Below, in pieces: positions 41,414 through 52,753 of a stretch of DNA of 64,000 bases. The position numbers and the translations under genes were made by a program. This DNA comes from Algisphaera sp039180025 (GTDB taxonomy: Bacteria > Planctomycetota > Phycisphaerae > Phycisphaerales > Phycisphaeraceae): assembly GCA_039180025.1 (NCBI GenBank), contig JBCDDZ010000010.1:1-64000 (forward strand), read 5' to 3'. The notes beneath the pieces were generated by a model. The model saw nothing but the letters and a program-made list of their open reading frames with translations, was not told where the DNA came from and did no database searches. Every line of letters starts with the position of its first letter. Position 1 is the stretch's first letter.

Positions 41414-42209
41414 GGCGGCCCCCTGCTTCCCCGATCGTCTCGGCGTGCAAGCGCGACGCCCCCGGCGCCGCCGGATAACGCAGCGTCAGCCATGCCCCCC
41501 GGCCCGTCGGCGCATCGACCAGCGTTAGCGCTCCGCCAAGGTCTTCCGCGATCTGTCGGCATACGCCCAGCCCGATGCCGTGACCCGTCGGCCGGGTGGT
41601 CACGCCGTAGCGGAAATCGCCGGCTTCGTCGAGAAGCTGCGGATCGATCCCCGCGCCGGTGTCGCAGATCCGGACCACCAACTCATCTGCTTCGCGCAGC
41701 ACCTCGATACTCACCGTATGGCTCCGACGCCCGTCGCTCTGTTCGATGGCTTGACGCGCGTTATTGATCCCGTTCGCCAGCAACGTATACACCGCGCCCG
41801 CCGGCAAGTCTGCCGCCTCGGAATCCAACGTGGCCAGCAGCTCGATCCCCTGCTGCCCGAGTGTCGGCCGGTACACCTCGATCGCGTGACGCACCGCGTC
41901 CGCGATCGTGCCGCTCGCCCCCATCAAGGCCGAGGTCGGCTCGCCCGGCGACTGCCCGTCGGGCGTTTGGGCGTAGCGTTCGATGACCTCGGCCATCTGC
42001 CTCATCGATCGGCCCGCCGCCCGCAACCGCTCGGTCAGCTCGTCGCGTGTTGGCTCATCGAGCAAACCACCCGACAAGCCCCGTGCCGCCATCCCGACGT
42101 TGCGCAGCGATCCGTCGAGCAAATTATTCAATTCATGGGCGAGCTGTGCCGGCGTGACCGTCGGCAACCCCGCGGGGTCGAGACTCGGATCGTGGCGTGG
42201 AGGCGACAT
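41403..42209 (-). CDS. Soluble histidine kinase of a two-component pair
   Basis: A 268-residue protein without signal peptide or membrane span. The phosphoacceptor helix is LAHELNNLLDGSLRNVGMA near residue 25. The catalytic domain has the N-box LANGINNARQAI near residue 150, VVRICDTGAGI (G1) near residue 190, and PTGHGIGLGVCRQIAEDLGG (G2). There is no sensor domain, so input must come from a partner protein. The 3' end overlaps the NtrC-type regulator by 11 bases, so the two are almost certainly cognate. Confidence 0.9.
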   Translation of the reverse strand: MSPPRHDPSLDPAGLPTVTPAQLAHELNNLLDGSLRNVGMAARGLSGGLLDEPTRDELTERLRAAGRSMRQMAEVIERYAQTPDGQSPGEPTSALMGASGTIADAVRHAIEVYRPTLGQQGIELLATLDSEAADLPAGAVYTLLANGINNARQAIEQSDGRRSHTVSIEVLREADELVVRICDTGAGIDPQLLDEAGDFRYGVTTRPTGHGIGLGVCRQIAEDLGGALTLVDAPTGRGAWLTLRYPAAPGASRLHAETIGEAGGRRAG

Positions 42210-42330
42210 CTATACCCGCTATCGTCATGCCGACCACGCCGGATTAGCCCCCGTGTCGCGTAGAAACCACAATCCGCCTGCCGGAAGGATGTTGCCTGTT
42301 TTCAACAACCCCGCCGATCCCAACGACCCG

Positions 42331-42720
42331 TCACGCCGCGGCCGGTGACGCCACCGGCGTGGCCGGCCGCAGCCGTGACAACCAATCCGCGCTGGACCAG
42401 GTAACCGATTCCCCTTCGCCGTCCAGCAAAATGTGGGCAATCGATACCTTCGCCGACTCGGCTTTACGCAGCGCCCGGTCCACCAGCAACCGGGCCAAAC
42501 CCGCGTGTACCCCCGCGACCAGCCGGACCGTAATCGAATGTCGGCCGCCGCCATCCACATGGTGCAACGCCGCCCCGAGTGTGCCCTGTCCCTCGCTCCG
42601 CGCGACCAAACTCAATACGTGCTTGAGCGATTCGCGCGTTACTTCGGTTCCGCAGCCGGCCACAAAAGCTAAGGCCTCGTCGATTTCTCCCAAACGGACT
42701 TCGCGGAACTCGATAGACAC
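42331..42720 (-). CDS. Small GNAT-like protein, probably degenerate
   Basis: A 129-residue protein starting at GTG 42720 with a perfect AAGGAG six bases upstream. The core has the GNAT strand-helix order: GQGTLGAALHHVDGGGRHSI, TVRLVAGVHAGLARLLVDRAL (position of the acetyl-CoA loop, but the usual Q/RxxGxG/A is replaced by VHAGLAR), SIAHILLDGEGESVTW and a C-terminal WL..L helix. It may bind acetyl-CoA or have lost the activity. It lies 111 bases downstream of ileS in the same direction. Confidence 0.6.
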   Translation of the reverse strand: MSIEFREVRLGEIDEALAFVAGCGTEVTRESLKHVLSLVARSEGQGTLGAALHHVDGGGRHSITVRLVAGVHAGLARLLVDRALRKAESAKVSIAHILLDGEGESVTWSSADWLSRLRPATPVASPAAA

Positions 42721-42826
42721 GGCTTACTCCTTCTCGGAGTTATCGACGCATCCTCCCTCTCGGGTAAGCCCCGCCGCACCCGATAACCTGAGCCGCCCGG
42801 CAGCCGCTCAAGCAGCCCCCTTAGCC

Positions 42827-45817
<2,991 letters not shown>

Positions 45818-45871
45818 GAGAATAACACGAGGTTAGCGGTCGGAAAACGACCGAGGTGAGGGTAACGGGGT

Positions 45872-45897
45872 AAAGAAAAACCCTGCCGCGGGGCAGG
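45872..45897 (-). terminator. Rho-independent terminator after the FlgG-like/mini-ORF unit
   Basis: CCCTGCC (45881-45887) pairs with GGCAGGG (45892-45898, the last base just outside) around a GCGG loop, and on the minus strand it is followed by TTTTTCTTT (complement of 45872-45880). It separates the upstream FlgG-like gene from ileS. Confidence 0.8.
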
Positions 45898-45930
45898 GCG
45901 TGTCGGATCAAATCGGGGGGGATGACCGCC

Positions 45931-45990
45931 CTACCGGTCGTCGTACTCGGGCATGATAATCTCGAGCCGAGGGGGGCGGGCTGCGGTCAT
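45931..45990 (-). CDS. Possible 19-residue mini-ORF with leaderless-type promoter
   Basis: ATG at 45990 through TAG at 45931 encodes MTAARPPRLEIIMPEYDDR. Six bases upstream of the ATG is TATACT, a near-perfect -10 box, so a transcript from it would start at or next to the ATG and be leaderless. There is no Shine-Dalgarno. The ORF sits between the FlgG-like stop (15 bases away) and a terminator. Composition is ordinary; the coding status is uncertain and only comparison with relatives can test it. Confidence 0.3.
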   Translation of the reverse strand: MTAARPPRLEIIMPEYDDR

Positions 45991-46004
45991 TAGTTCAGTA
46001 TAAC

Positions 46005-46952
46005 TCAGCGTGACGTCGCCGACAGGCGGGTGGAAGGGCCCGGCGGCTCGGTTCCGTTGGTGGGCGGGGCGGCGGCCGCGAAGCCTGGGCGGCGGAAATC
46101 ACGTTCGATCCCCAGCCCCGCCGCCAACGACAAACCCCAGGTCCGGAGCTGGTTGAGCTGCGTTAGCTCGGCCGCGACATCGACGTTCGAACCCTCGATG
46201 TACCCGCCACGCAGCACCCCCAGACCGGTCCCTCCCGGGATATCGACCAAGGGCTGGCCCGATTTGGCGGTGGCGATCAAGCGGTTCTCGCGGACCTGTT
46301 CCAGGCCGGCGTCGTAGCCGAAACGGGCCAAATGGATCTGGCCGATCGCGATCCACGGCTGGTTCGCCCGGTGGCGGGCCATGACCTGCCCGTCGGGCTG
46401 GATCCAGAGGTCCATAAAATCATCGGGGAAGGTCGTCCGGGGCTCGAGCCGGGGGCCGTGGGGCCGGTCGATGACCAGGGCTCCTTCCGCGTCGATATAA
46501 AGCCGGCCCGTCCGTGCGTAAGCCAACCCGTCTGCCCCGCCCGCCGTGGGATCGTTCACAACAAAATAGCCCGGCCCGTCGATCGCCACGTCCAGCCAGC
46601 GACCGGTTTCGATCGGTGGTCCCGGCGAGGGGTCGCGGTGCATCACCGGCCACATCGCTGTCGCCTGGCCCGAGGCGTCTGCGTCTTCGACCTGCTCGAA
46701 AATCGGGCGCACCGCCCGGTACCCCGGGGTCTGCGCGTGGGCGAGGTTAACCAGCAACACGTCGTACGCCGCGTGGATCCCATCCAGCGTCCGGGTGTGG
46801 GCCTGCCGCACCGCCTCCCGGCTTTGCTCACGGGCCTCCCGCCGTTCCGTTCGTCGCTCGGCCTCTTGAGACGGATCCTTATCCCGCTCCGCCCAGTACA
46901 TCCCCGCGAACAGCAAACCGACCCCCATCCAAGCCGCGATACGCCATTTCAT
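46005..46952 (-). CDS. Membrane-anchored FlgG/FlgF-like rod-family protein
   Basis: About 315 residues from ATG at 46952, with AGGGAA upstream (GTG 46967 is an alternative). A hydrophobic segment (WRIAAWMGVGLLFAGMYWA) is followed by a charged coiled-coil-like linker, then the flagellar rod/hook pattern: AYDVLLVNLAHAQTPGYRAV (the N-L-A-N-xx-TPGY motif with small changes), LDVAIDGPGYFVVNDPTAGG (FlgG/F core), LAYARTGRLYIDAEGALVID and a final VDVAAELTQLNQLRTWGLSL. It resembles FlgF/FlgG but with a membrane anchor and a short C-terminal. No other flagellar gene is next to it, so it may be a structural component not part of a flagellum. Confidence 0.75.
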   Translation of the reverse strand: MKWRIAAWMGVGLLFAGMYWAERDKDPSQEAERRTERREAREQSREAVRQAHTRTLDGIHAAYDVLLVNLAHAQTPGYRAVRPIFEQVEDADASGQATAMWPVMHRDPSPGPPIETGRWLDVAIDGPGYFVVNDPTAGGADGLAYARTGRLYIDAEGALVIDRPHGPRLEPRTTFPDDFMDLWIQPDGQVMARHRANQPWIAIGQIHLARFGYDAGLEQVRENRLIATAKSGQPLVDIPGGTGLGVLRGGYIEGSNVDVAAELTQLNQLRTWGLSLAAGLGIERDFRRPGFAAAAPPTNGTEPPGPSTRLSATSR

Positions 46953-47135
46953 AGACTTCCCTGTCACAAAAAAGTGTCGCTGTGGTCCAAATCGGAAATA
47001 TTATCGGTCACCCCACCGCTTTCGCTCCATTTATCACCGGCCCATCGACCGCGTCGGCTTGCACCGTCCCCCGCAGCACAGCGGAAACTGCTCCCTTGGT
47101 TTTCCCAGAGCGTTCCGAGACCAAACGTCGATTTT

Positions 47136-47654
47136 TTACAACAAGGTTTTGAGCGGCCGAGTCACCCGATCGAATGCCCGGGCCGGCAGACTCACCGTCT
47201 CCCATTTCGCCGACCGCTCCCGCATGTGCTGCGTGTAATCGCTCAGGCGCACCGCGAGTACGGCGTACCACCGTGCGTTGTACTCAAACACCTCGAGAAA
47301 CAGGGCATCGGGCGGCTGCGCGTCGCACCAAAACAGGAACGCGAAAGCGGGTTCAAACCCGTCCCCGAAAATCCCCGCCCAGGCTTCCAAGCACGACACG
47401 TCGTCGCGGGTGACCCAATTCTGCAGCGACCGCCCGGTCTTTCCCGAGTGCTTACGGCCCTTCACGTCGATGAGCAGATTGCTGCCCGACGCGGAATACA
47501 CCACGAAATCGAAACTCTTGAGTTTTTTAGACCCCGCGATGCCGGGTTTGCCCTGCAACGCCCGCTTGGCTTCGTCGACCGCGACGTACGGGATGCCGTT
47601 GGCCCGGAGGAAGTGCTCGAACGCTTGTTCGTAATGGAATCGTCGCTGGGCCAT
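47136..47654 (-). CDS. HYExAFE-family protein with nuclease-like motif
   Basis: About 172 residues from ATG 47654 (longer frame lacks support). It opens RRFHYEQAFEHFLRANGI, i.e. the HYExAFE signature of a planctomycete-wide family, followed by PYVAVDEAKRAL. Further on, FDFVVYSASGSNLLIDVKGRKH puts an Asp, then a strand ending in D-V-K, in the order of the PD-(D/E)XK nuclease fold (Asp, then D/E-x-K), and FAFLFWCDAQPPDALFLEVFEY follows. The nuclease-fold idea is inference from this motif. No partner gene is coupled. Confidence 0.78.
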   Translation of the reverse strand: MAQRRFHYEQAFEHFLRANGIPYVAVDEAKRALQGKPGIAGSKKLKSFDFVVYSASGSNLLIDVKGRKHSGKTGRSLQNWVTRDDVSCLEAWAGIFGDGFEPAFAFLFWCDAQPPDALFLEVFEYNARWYAVLAVRLSDYTQHMRERSAKWETVSLPARAFDRVTRPLKTLL

Positions 47655-47869
47655 CGCACGCAAGTTTAGCCAAACCCGGGGTTTTGGAATATCGCACGGT
47701 TTCCTTCCACCCAAAAACCGAGCCCCGCGGATGGCCCCGTGCAGATGGACCTATTTTCCGGCGCAGCTTTATCATCGTCACGGCGATCAGCAGCCAGGCA
47801 AAACCCGGGCCTTGACCGCTCAAGAAAACGTTAGATAAGCGTACTAAATCAGCCGGCGAAACCGCATCT

Positions 47870-48259
47870 TCAAGGCGTCGCGCTGCGGATGGCGGCGGCT
47901 TCCTGGGTAGAAGCGTACTGCCCGGTATCGACGAGCGAGATGGTAATGAACAGCGTGACGAACAGAAGCGACGCGAACAGGATGAAGCCGTTCAGGGGTG
48001 CGTCCCACCGCAGGTGCATGAAATAGAGGCCGACGAAGACGGCCTTGACCAAAGCAATCGCCATCGCCACCACCAGGTTCATCTGGTACCCAAAGTCGAG
48101 TTTCGTCACCGCGACCGTCACGAGCGTAAGCAGCATGAGCAAGACGAAAACACCGAACAGCAGGGACAAAGGCACCACGTGGCTCCCCGAATGCCCCTCG
48201 CTGTGGCCGGCGGAAGAGTGGTCGTCGTGCATTTCATGATGCGTTGTTTCGTGGGACAT
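47870..48259 (-). CDS. ctaF: Cytochrome c oxidase subunit IV (CtaF type), His-rich N-terminus
   Basis: A 129-residue membrane protein, last gene of the respiratory run. The His-rich N-terminus (MSHETTHHEMHDDHSSAGHS) is followed by three spans with the COX4_pro pattern: VVPLSLLFGVFVLLMLLTLVT, YQMNLVVAMAIALVKAVFVGLYFMHL (with the KAxxVxxYFMHL core) and FILFASLLFVTLFITISLVD. Subunit IV stabilises the oxidase complex and has no cofactor. The short His-rich part suggests metal binding, like the inserts in Cox3 and ActF. Confidence 0.85.
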   Translation of the reverse strand: MSHETTHHEMHDDHSSAGHSEGHSGSHVVPLSLLFGVFVLLMLLTLVTVAVTKLDFGYQMNLVVAMAIALVKAVFVGLYFMHLRWDAPLNGFILFASLLFVTLFITISLVDTGQYASTQEAAAIRSATP

Positions 48260-48348
48260 GGTTCACCAGAGCATTCGTATTCAGAAATAATCGGCCGGCC
48301 ATCCCCCCCGCCACCGGGCGGAGGGTGGATCGCGACTCCACCGCACGA

Positions 48349-49410
48349 TCAGTGGATCAGGTACAGCAGCGGGAACAAAAAGATCCAGATCAGGTCCACC
48401 AAGTGCCAATACAGGCCCACCAGATCGACCGGGGTGTAATACTCCGGGGAAAACGCTCCGGCCGCGGATTTAAACAAAATCCAGGTGATCAAACCCATAC
48501 CGATGAGAACGTGGATCCCGTGCAGCCCGGTCATCATAAAATAGATCTGGAAAAAGATGTGCGTCCGCCCCTCTTCCAGGGGATCCAACTCGCTGAACCG
48601 GGGGTAATGGCTTCCTTCGTGCGAGGCCTGGATCGCACCGACCCCGGTGACGAAGCTTTGGGCGCCCACGAGGTTAGGCTGCGGATTCTCGATCACATCC
48701 GCCACCAAACCCGAAGCAGGCGCGACCGGGGGCACGATTTGTGTGGGGACGACGTTGACGAGGGTGATCTCGCCGGACGCCTCTGCTTCTCCCGCTTCCT
48801 GGGTGTCTGCTTCCGCGTGGCCGGCCGACCCTCCGGACGTCTCGCCGTGAGCGCCGCCGGCGGCATGCGCCGAAGCGGCTGCACCGTGAGCCCCGCCGTG
48901 GTCGTCGGCACTGGGATCCCCGTGGTGCTCGACATAGTCCGCGGCTTTCGCCGCCGCGGCTTCGTCCTTGAGTTGACCGCCGGACTGGTAGAACGCATTG
49001 AGCCCGCCGACCCACAGTTTTTTATCGTATTTCGCGGCGTATTCGATCGTCTTGATGGCCATAAACCCGAAGCCGCCGAGCAGCGTTAGGCTCAGCAAGA
49101 CCACCAGCAGTGTCCGCTGCCCCAACTGCGCGGCGCGGACGCCCCAAGCCATCGTGAACGAGGAAGCCAGTAGCACCGCGGTATTGATCGCCCCCCATTG
49201 CGTATCCAGCGCTCGGTGAGCGAACAGGAACACATCCGGGTTGTTTGCCCGGTATACCGCGTATGCACAGAACAGGCCGCCAAACATCAGGATCTCGGTC
49301 GCCAGAAACACCCACATCCCGAGTTTGCCGGATTCCATCTGCTGTTCGGGCGTCTCGAAATGGTGCGCGAGATGCGGCGGGTGATCGTGGTGAGAGTGGG
49401 CGTCGCTCAT
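48349..49410 (-). CDS. ctaE: Cytochrome c oxidase subunit III with large His-rich insert
   Basis: About 353 residues from ATG 49410, MSDAHSHHDHPPHLAHHFET. It carries the Cox3 pattern: GKLGMWVFLATEILMFGGLFCAY, INTAVLLASSFTMAWGVRAA, HIFFQIYFMMTGLHGIHVLIGM (the conserved TGxHxxHV) and VGLYWHLVDLIWIFLFPLLYL. Between the third and fourth segments is an insertion of about 120 residues, rich in His, Ala, Gly and Asp/Glu (DDHGGAHGAAASAHAAGG..ETSGGSAGHAEAD), which typical subunits lack. It lies between Cox1 and Cox4 in the operon and should be a structural subunit of the caa3 oxidase. Confidence 0.88.
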   Translation of the reverse strand: MSDAHSHHDHPPHLAHHFETPEQQMESGKLGMWVFLATEILMFGGLFCAYAVYRANNPDVFLFAHRALDTQWGAINTAVLLASSFTMAWGVRAAQLGQRTLLVVLLSLTLLGGFGFMAIKTIEYAAKYDKKLWVGGLNAFYQSGGQLKDEAAAAKAADYVEHHGDPSADDHGGAHGAAASAHAAGGAHGETSGGSAGHAEADTQEAGEAEASGEITLVNVVPTQIVPPVAPASGLVADVIENPQPNLVGAQSFVTGVGAIQASHEGSHYPRFSELDPLEEGRTHIFFQIYFMMTGLHGIHVLIGMGLITWILFKSAAGAFSPEYYTPVDLVGLYWHLVDLIWIFLFPLLYLIH

Positions 49411-49536
49411 ATCGTGTTGCTGCCGGAGGGGCGGGGTGCGGGGAGGCCATAAAATATCAGATCGACGTCCGCCCGTGGCAGGCCCTGCCACGTGACCTCA
49501 GGGGTCCGTCTACAGACCCGGCAAAAGCCGAATCAA

Positions 49537-51333
49537 TTAGTGAGCAGGCTCGGGGACGTAGCCTTCTTTCTTCACGTAGCCATCGATCTCGGGATCGTAC
49601 TCCCAGCCGTTGAAGTCGTAAGGATCGACCCCCTCGGGCTCGTGCCCGTCTTCAAAGTTGGCGTGCGGCGGGGGCGACGGCGTGTGCCACTCCAGCGTGT
49701 TGGCACCCCAGGGGTTCGCCGGGGCTTGTTTGCCTTTGCGCAGCGAGTGGATCCAGTTAAACAGGACGAAAAAGAGGCCGATCGTCAGGATATACGAGCC
49801 GATCGTCGAAAAAACGTGGTACCAGAGGTACTGCGGGTCGTAGTCGGCGTAGCGGCGGGGCATGCCCTGGCTGCCCGCGATGAACTGGATAAAGAACGTC
49901 GCGTTGAAGCCGATGAAGACCGAATAAGCCCCGATCTTCGCCCACTTTTCGTTGTACATCTTGCCAAACATCTTCGGCCACCAGTGGTACATCCCCGCCA
50001 AAAAGGCGAAGAGCGTCGACCCGACCATCACGTAATGGAAGTGGGCGACCACGAAGTACGTGTCGTGGTAGTGGATATCGGTGGAGAGCGCGGCCAACGG
50101 CAGACCCGTCAGCCCGCCGATCGTGAACAGCCAGATGAAGCCCATCGCATACAGCATCGGGGCGTCGAGCCGTATCTTCCCGCCATACAGCGTCGCGAGG
50201 TAGTTGAACACCTTCACCGCCGACGGGATCGCCACGGACATGGTCAGCAGCGAAAACACGGAGTTGACCAGCGGCGACTGCCCGGAGGTAAACATATGGT
50301 GACCCCACACGATGAAACCAAAGAGCGCGATGGCCAACGAAGACGCCGCGATGAACTTGTACCCGAAAATATGCTTACGGCTATGCACCGAGATGATTTC
50401 AGAAATCACCCCCAGTGCCGGCAGAATCATGATGTAGACCGCCGGGTGCGAATAGAACCAAAAAAAGTGCTGATACAGCACCGGGTCGCCGCCCATCGTC
50501 GGATCGAACACCCCGATCTTCAGCGCCCGCTCCGCGAGCAGCAGCAGCACCGTAATCGCCAGGACCGGCGTCGCCAGGATCTGGATAATCGAGGTCGCGT
50601 AGAGCCCCCAGAGCAGCAGCGGGAGCCGGCCCCACCCCATCCCCTTGGGCCGAAGCATATGGATCGTCGCGATGAAGTTCACGCCCGTCAGGATCGACGA
50701 GAAGCCCAAGATAAACACCCCGAGCGTGCCGAGGATCACCCCGGTATTCGTGGTTGTCGAGTAGGGCGTATAGAACGTCCAGCCCGTGTCGAGCCCTTTG
50801 GGGAAGTACCAGGGCATATCGTCGAGCCCCAGCAGCGTCCCGACCACGCCGCCCATGAGGATCCACAAAAAGAAGATCGACCCGCCGATCCAGCAGTAAA
50901 GACTGAGCAGATTCAGTTTCGGAAACGCGACGTCTTTGGCCCCGAGCATGATCGGGAGCACAAAGTTGCCCAGGATCGCCGGGATCGCCGGGATAATGAA
51001 CATGAACACCATCACCGCACCGTGCACGGTGAACAACTGGTTGTAGAGTTTCCAGTTCGAGTTCAGCTCGGCGGTGTCGTTGGCCCAGAACATCAGCGTC
51101 GCCCCAGGGGCGATCAATTCCGTCCGCAGGGCGATGGCAAAGATCCCGCCGATGAAAAACGCCGCGAGCACGCCGACCGTGTACATCAGGCCGATCCGTT
51201 TGTGATCGATCGTCAACGCCCACGACAAAAAGCCTTTGCCGTGGTTGATGTAGTGGTCGCTGACCGGGGGCAGTTCTCTGGTTTTGGTACCGGACGTTAC
51301 GCTTCCGGGGGAGGGGTTGGGGATGACAGACAT
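49537..51333 (-). CDS. ctaD: Cytochrome c oxidase subunit I (caa3 type, A-family)
   Basis: A 598-residue, 12-span haem-copper oxidase subunit. The binuclear-centre signature is FYSHPAVYIMILP, the YSHP variant associated with the A2 subtype, with WGHHMFTSG for the CuB histidines and VAHFHYVMVGS for the haem histidines (HFHYV). The DHKRIGLMYTVG start and the PALWGLYATS-like middle are usual. It reduces O2 to water and pumps protons, receiving electrons from CuA and the fused cytochrome of subunit II encoded upstream. C-terminal extension is acidic. It lacks obvious defects. Confidence 0.97.
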   Translation of the reverse strand: MSVIPNPSPGSVTSGTKTRELPPVSDHYINHGKGFLSWALTIDHKRIGLMYTVGVLAAFFIGGIFAIALRTELIAPGATLMFWANDTAELNSNWKLYNQLFTVHGAVMVFMFIIPAIPAILGNFVLPIMLGAKDVAFPKLNLLSLYCWIGGSIFFLWILMGGVVGTLLGLDDMPWYFPKGLDTGWTFYTPYSTTTNTGVILGTLGVFILGFSSILTGVNFIATIHMLRPKGMGWGRLPLLLWGLYATSIIQILATPVLAITVLLLLAERALKIGVFDPTMGGDPVLYQHFFWFYSHPAVYIMILPALGVISEIISVHSRKHIFGYKFIAASSLAIALFGFIVWGHHMFTSGQSPLVNSVFSLLTMSVAIPSAVKVFNYLATLYGGKIRLDAPMLYAMGFIWLFTIGGLTGLPLAALSTDIHYHDTYFVVAHFHYVMVGSTLFAFLAGMYHWWPKMFGKMYNEKWAKIGAYSVFIGFNATFFIQFIAGSQGMPRRYADYDPQYLWYHVFSTIGSYILTIGLFFVLFNWIHSLRKGKQAPANPWGANTLEWHTPSPPPHANFEDGHEPEGVDPYDFNGWEYDPEIDGYVKKEGYVPEPAH

Positions 51334-51397
51334 TCGGTCTACCTCGGGTCAATGCACGCCGATGAAACACGCCATCAGCGGGGGGGATCGGTCGGGG

Positions 51398-52630
51398 TTA
51401 TTCCGCCGGCTCGGGGGCGGCCGGGTCGGTTTCAGCGGGATCGGCCTGGAGCGTCTCGGCGTCGGCGGGCTCGGGGGGCGAAGTTCCAGACACCGCTTCC
51501 TGCGAAGCGTCTTCCTCGCCCCCTTCCGGAGAAGCCGTCACGTCCTCCTTGCCTTCGTAACCCTCGGGGAAGGCTTGGAGAACCTCGCCCTGGTAGTGGG
51601 CCGGGGAGATCGATTTCATGTATTCGATCAGCGCCCGCACGTCGCCGGGCGACAGGGTGGTTTCGGGGTACGCGCTCATCCCGCCGGCGTTGGTATAGCC
51701 CACCGCGATCTTGCGGTTGGGATAGCGGATCGATTCGTTCATGTAGTTGTCGTCCGCGATCACGGTCGATTCGCCGGTATCGCTTACCGCGAGTTGCCGC
51801 TCGCTGCCGTAGAGGTTGTACCAGGCCGGGCCCTGGATACGGGTCTGCGCCTCGTCGACCGAGTGGCAAGCGATACAGCCACCGCGCTGTTCGTAGACGA
51901 TCTTGCCGTACTCCACCGGCGTCAGCCCGTCGGGGTTGAACTTATTGACCTCCTCCAGCACCGCGTCCCACTCGCTGGGGTGGACCACCACCGCGTAGGT
52001 ATTCATTTTCGAGTGGCCCTGGCCGCAGTACTCGGTGCAGTGCAGCCGATATGGCTTCCGAGGGGCTTCTGCGCTGACCACCGAAGGGTCGGCCTCGAAC
52101 CACATCTCATTGAATCGGCCGGGCACACAGTCTTTCTTGATCCGCATCGCCGGGATGTACAGGCTGTGCAGCACATCGTTCGATTCGAGGGTCAGCCGCA
52201 CCGGGCGATCCGACGGGACGTACAACTCGGTGCTCTGGCCCCCGTTGGGATAGAAAAAGTTCCACCCCCATTTGTACGCCTGGGCCCGGATCTCGTAAGC
52301 GGCGCCCGCCTCGGGCGGCGTGGCCATATCCAGGAAGCCCCGGAACCCCACCGCAAAGATCACCAGCACGATCAGCAGCGGCGGCAGTGTCCAGGCGATT
52401 TCCAACGGCGTCGAGTGGGTCGCCCCCTTGCCCACCTCCGCTTTGTCCTTCTGGCGGAATTTCCACGCGAACCAGACCATCAGCCCGCCGATGAGCGCGG
52501 TGAAGAAATAGCAGACAAACAGGATCCCGCCGTTAAGCGTGTCCACGTTCTCGGCAAAGCCGCCGGCGTTTTCGGGCATCCACGGCCCGTTGAGCCATTT
52601 AAAGAAATCGGTCAAAAATGCCAGCGTCAT
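51398..52630 (-). CDS. ctaC: Cytochrome c oxidase subunit II with fused cytochrome c
   Basis: A 410-residue subunit starting at ATG 52630 with AAGGT upstream. Two N-terminal spans are followed by the periplasmic cupredoxin with the CuA ligands in HCTEYCGQGHSKMN (two Cys, His, Met). A cytochrome c domain follows with the haem motif CIACH in GGCIACHSVDEAQTRIQG, and distal Met region. The last 60 residues are Glu/Asp/Pro/Ala-rich and probably disordered. This fused arrangement defines caa3 oxidases, in which the attached cytochrome takes electrons from the ActABCDEF complex encoded upstream. Confidence 0.96.
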   Translation of the reverse strand: MTLAFLTDFFKWLNGPWMPENAGGFAENVDTLNGGILFVCYFFTALIGGLMVWFAWKFRQKDKAEVGKGATHSTPLEIAWTLPPLLIVLVIFAVGFRGFLDMATPPEAGAAYEIRAQAYKWGWNFFYPNGGQSTELYVPSDRPVRLTLESNDVLHSLYIPAMRIKKDCVPGRFNEMWFEADPSVVSAEAPRKPYRLHCTEYCGQGHSKMNTYAVVVHPSEWDAVLEEVNKFNPDGLTPVEYGKIVYEQRGGCIACHSVDEAQTRIQGPAWYNLYGSERQLAVSDTGESTVIADDNYMNESIRYPNRKIAVGYTNAGGMSAYPETTLSPGDVRALIEYMKSISPAHYQGEVLQAFPEGYEGKEDVTASPEGGEEDASQEAVSGTSPPEPADAETLQADPAETDPAAPEPAE

Positions 52631-52753
52631 ATCACGTCTTACCTTGGGTTAATCCTATGCCACCATCGGCCGCTCGCCACACTCTGCTCCGCTCAATCTT
52701 TATCCAATCCCTACTGGACGGTGTTTGAGCCGCCTGCCGGCCCGAAGCCTCTG

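Noticed and set aside
49492..51939. An 815-codon plus-strand frame across cox1
   Set aside because: It is antisense to ctaD and ctaC, with Arg/His-rich filler sequence.
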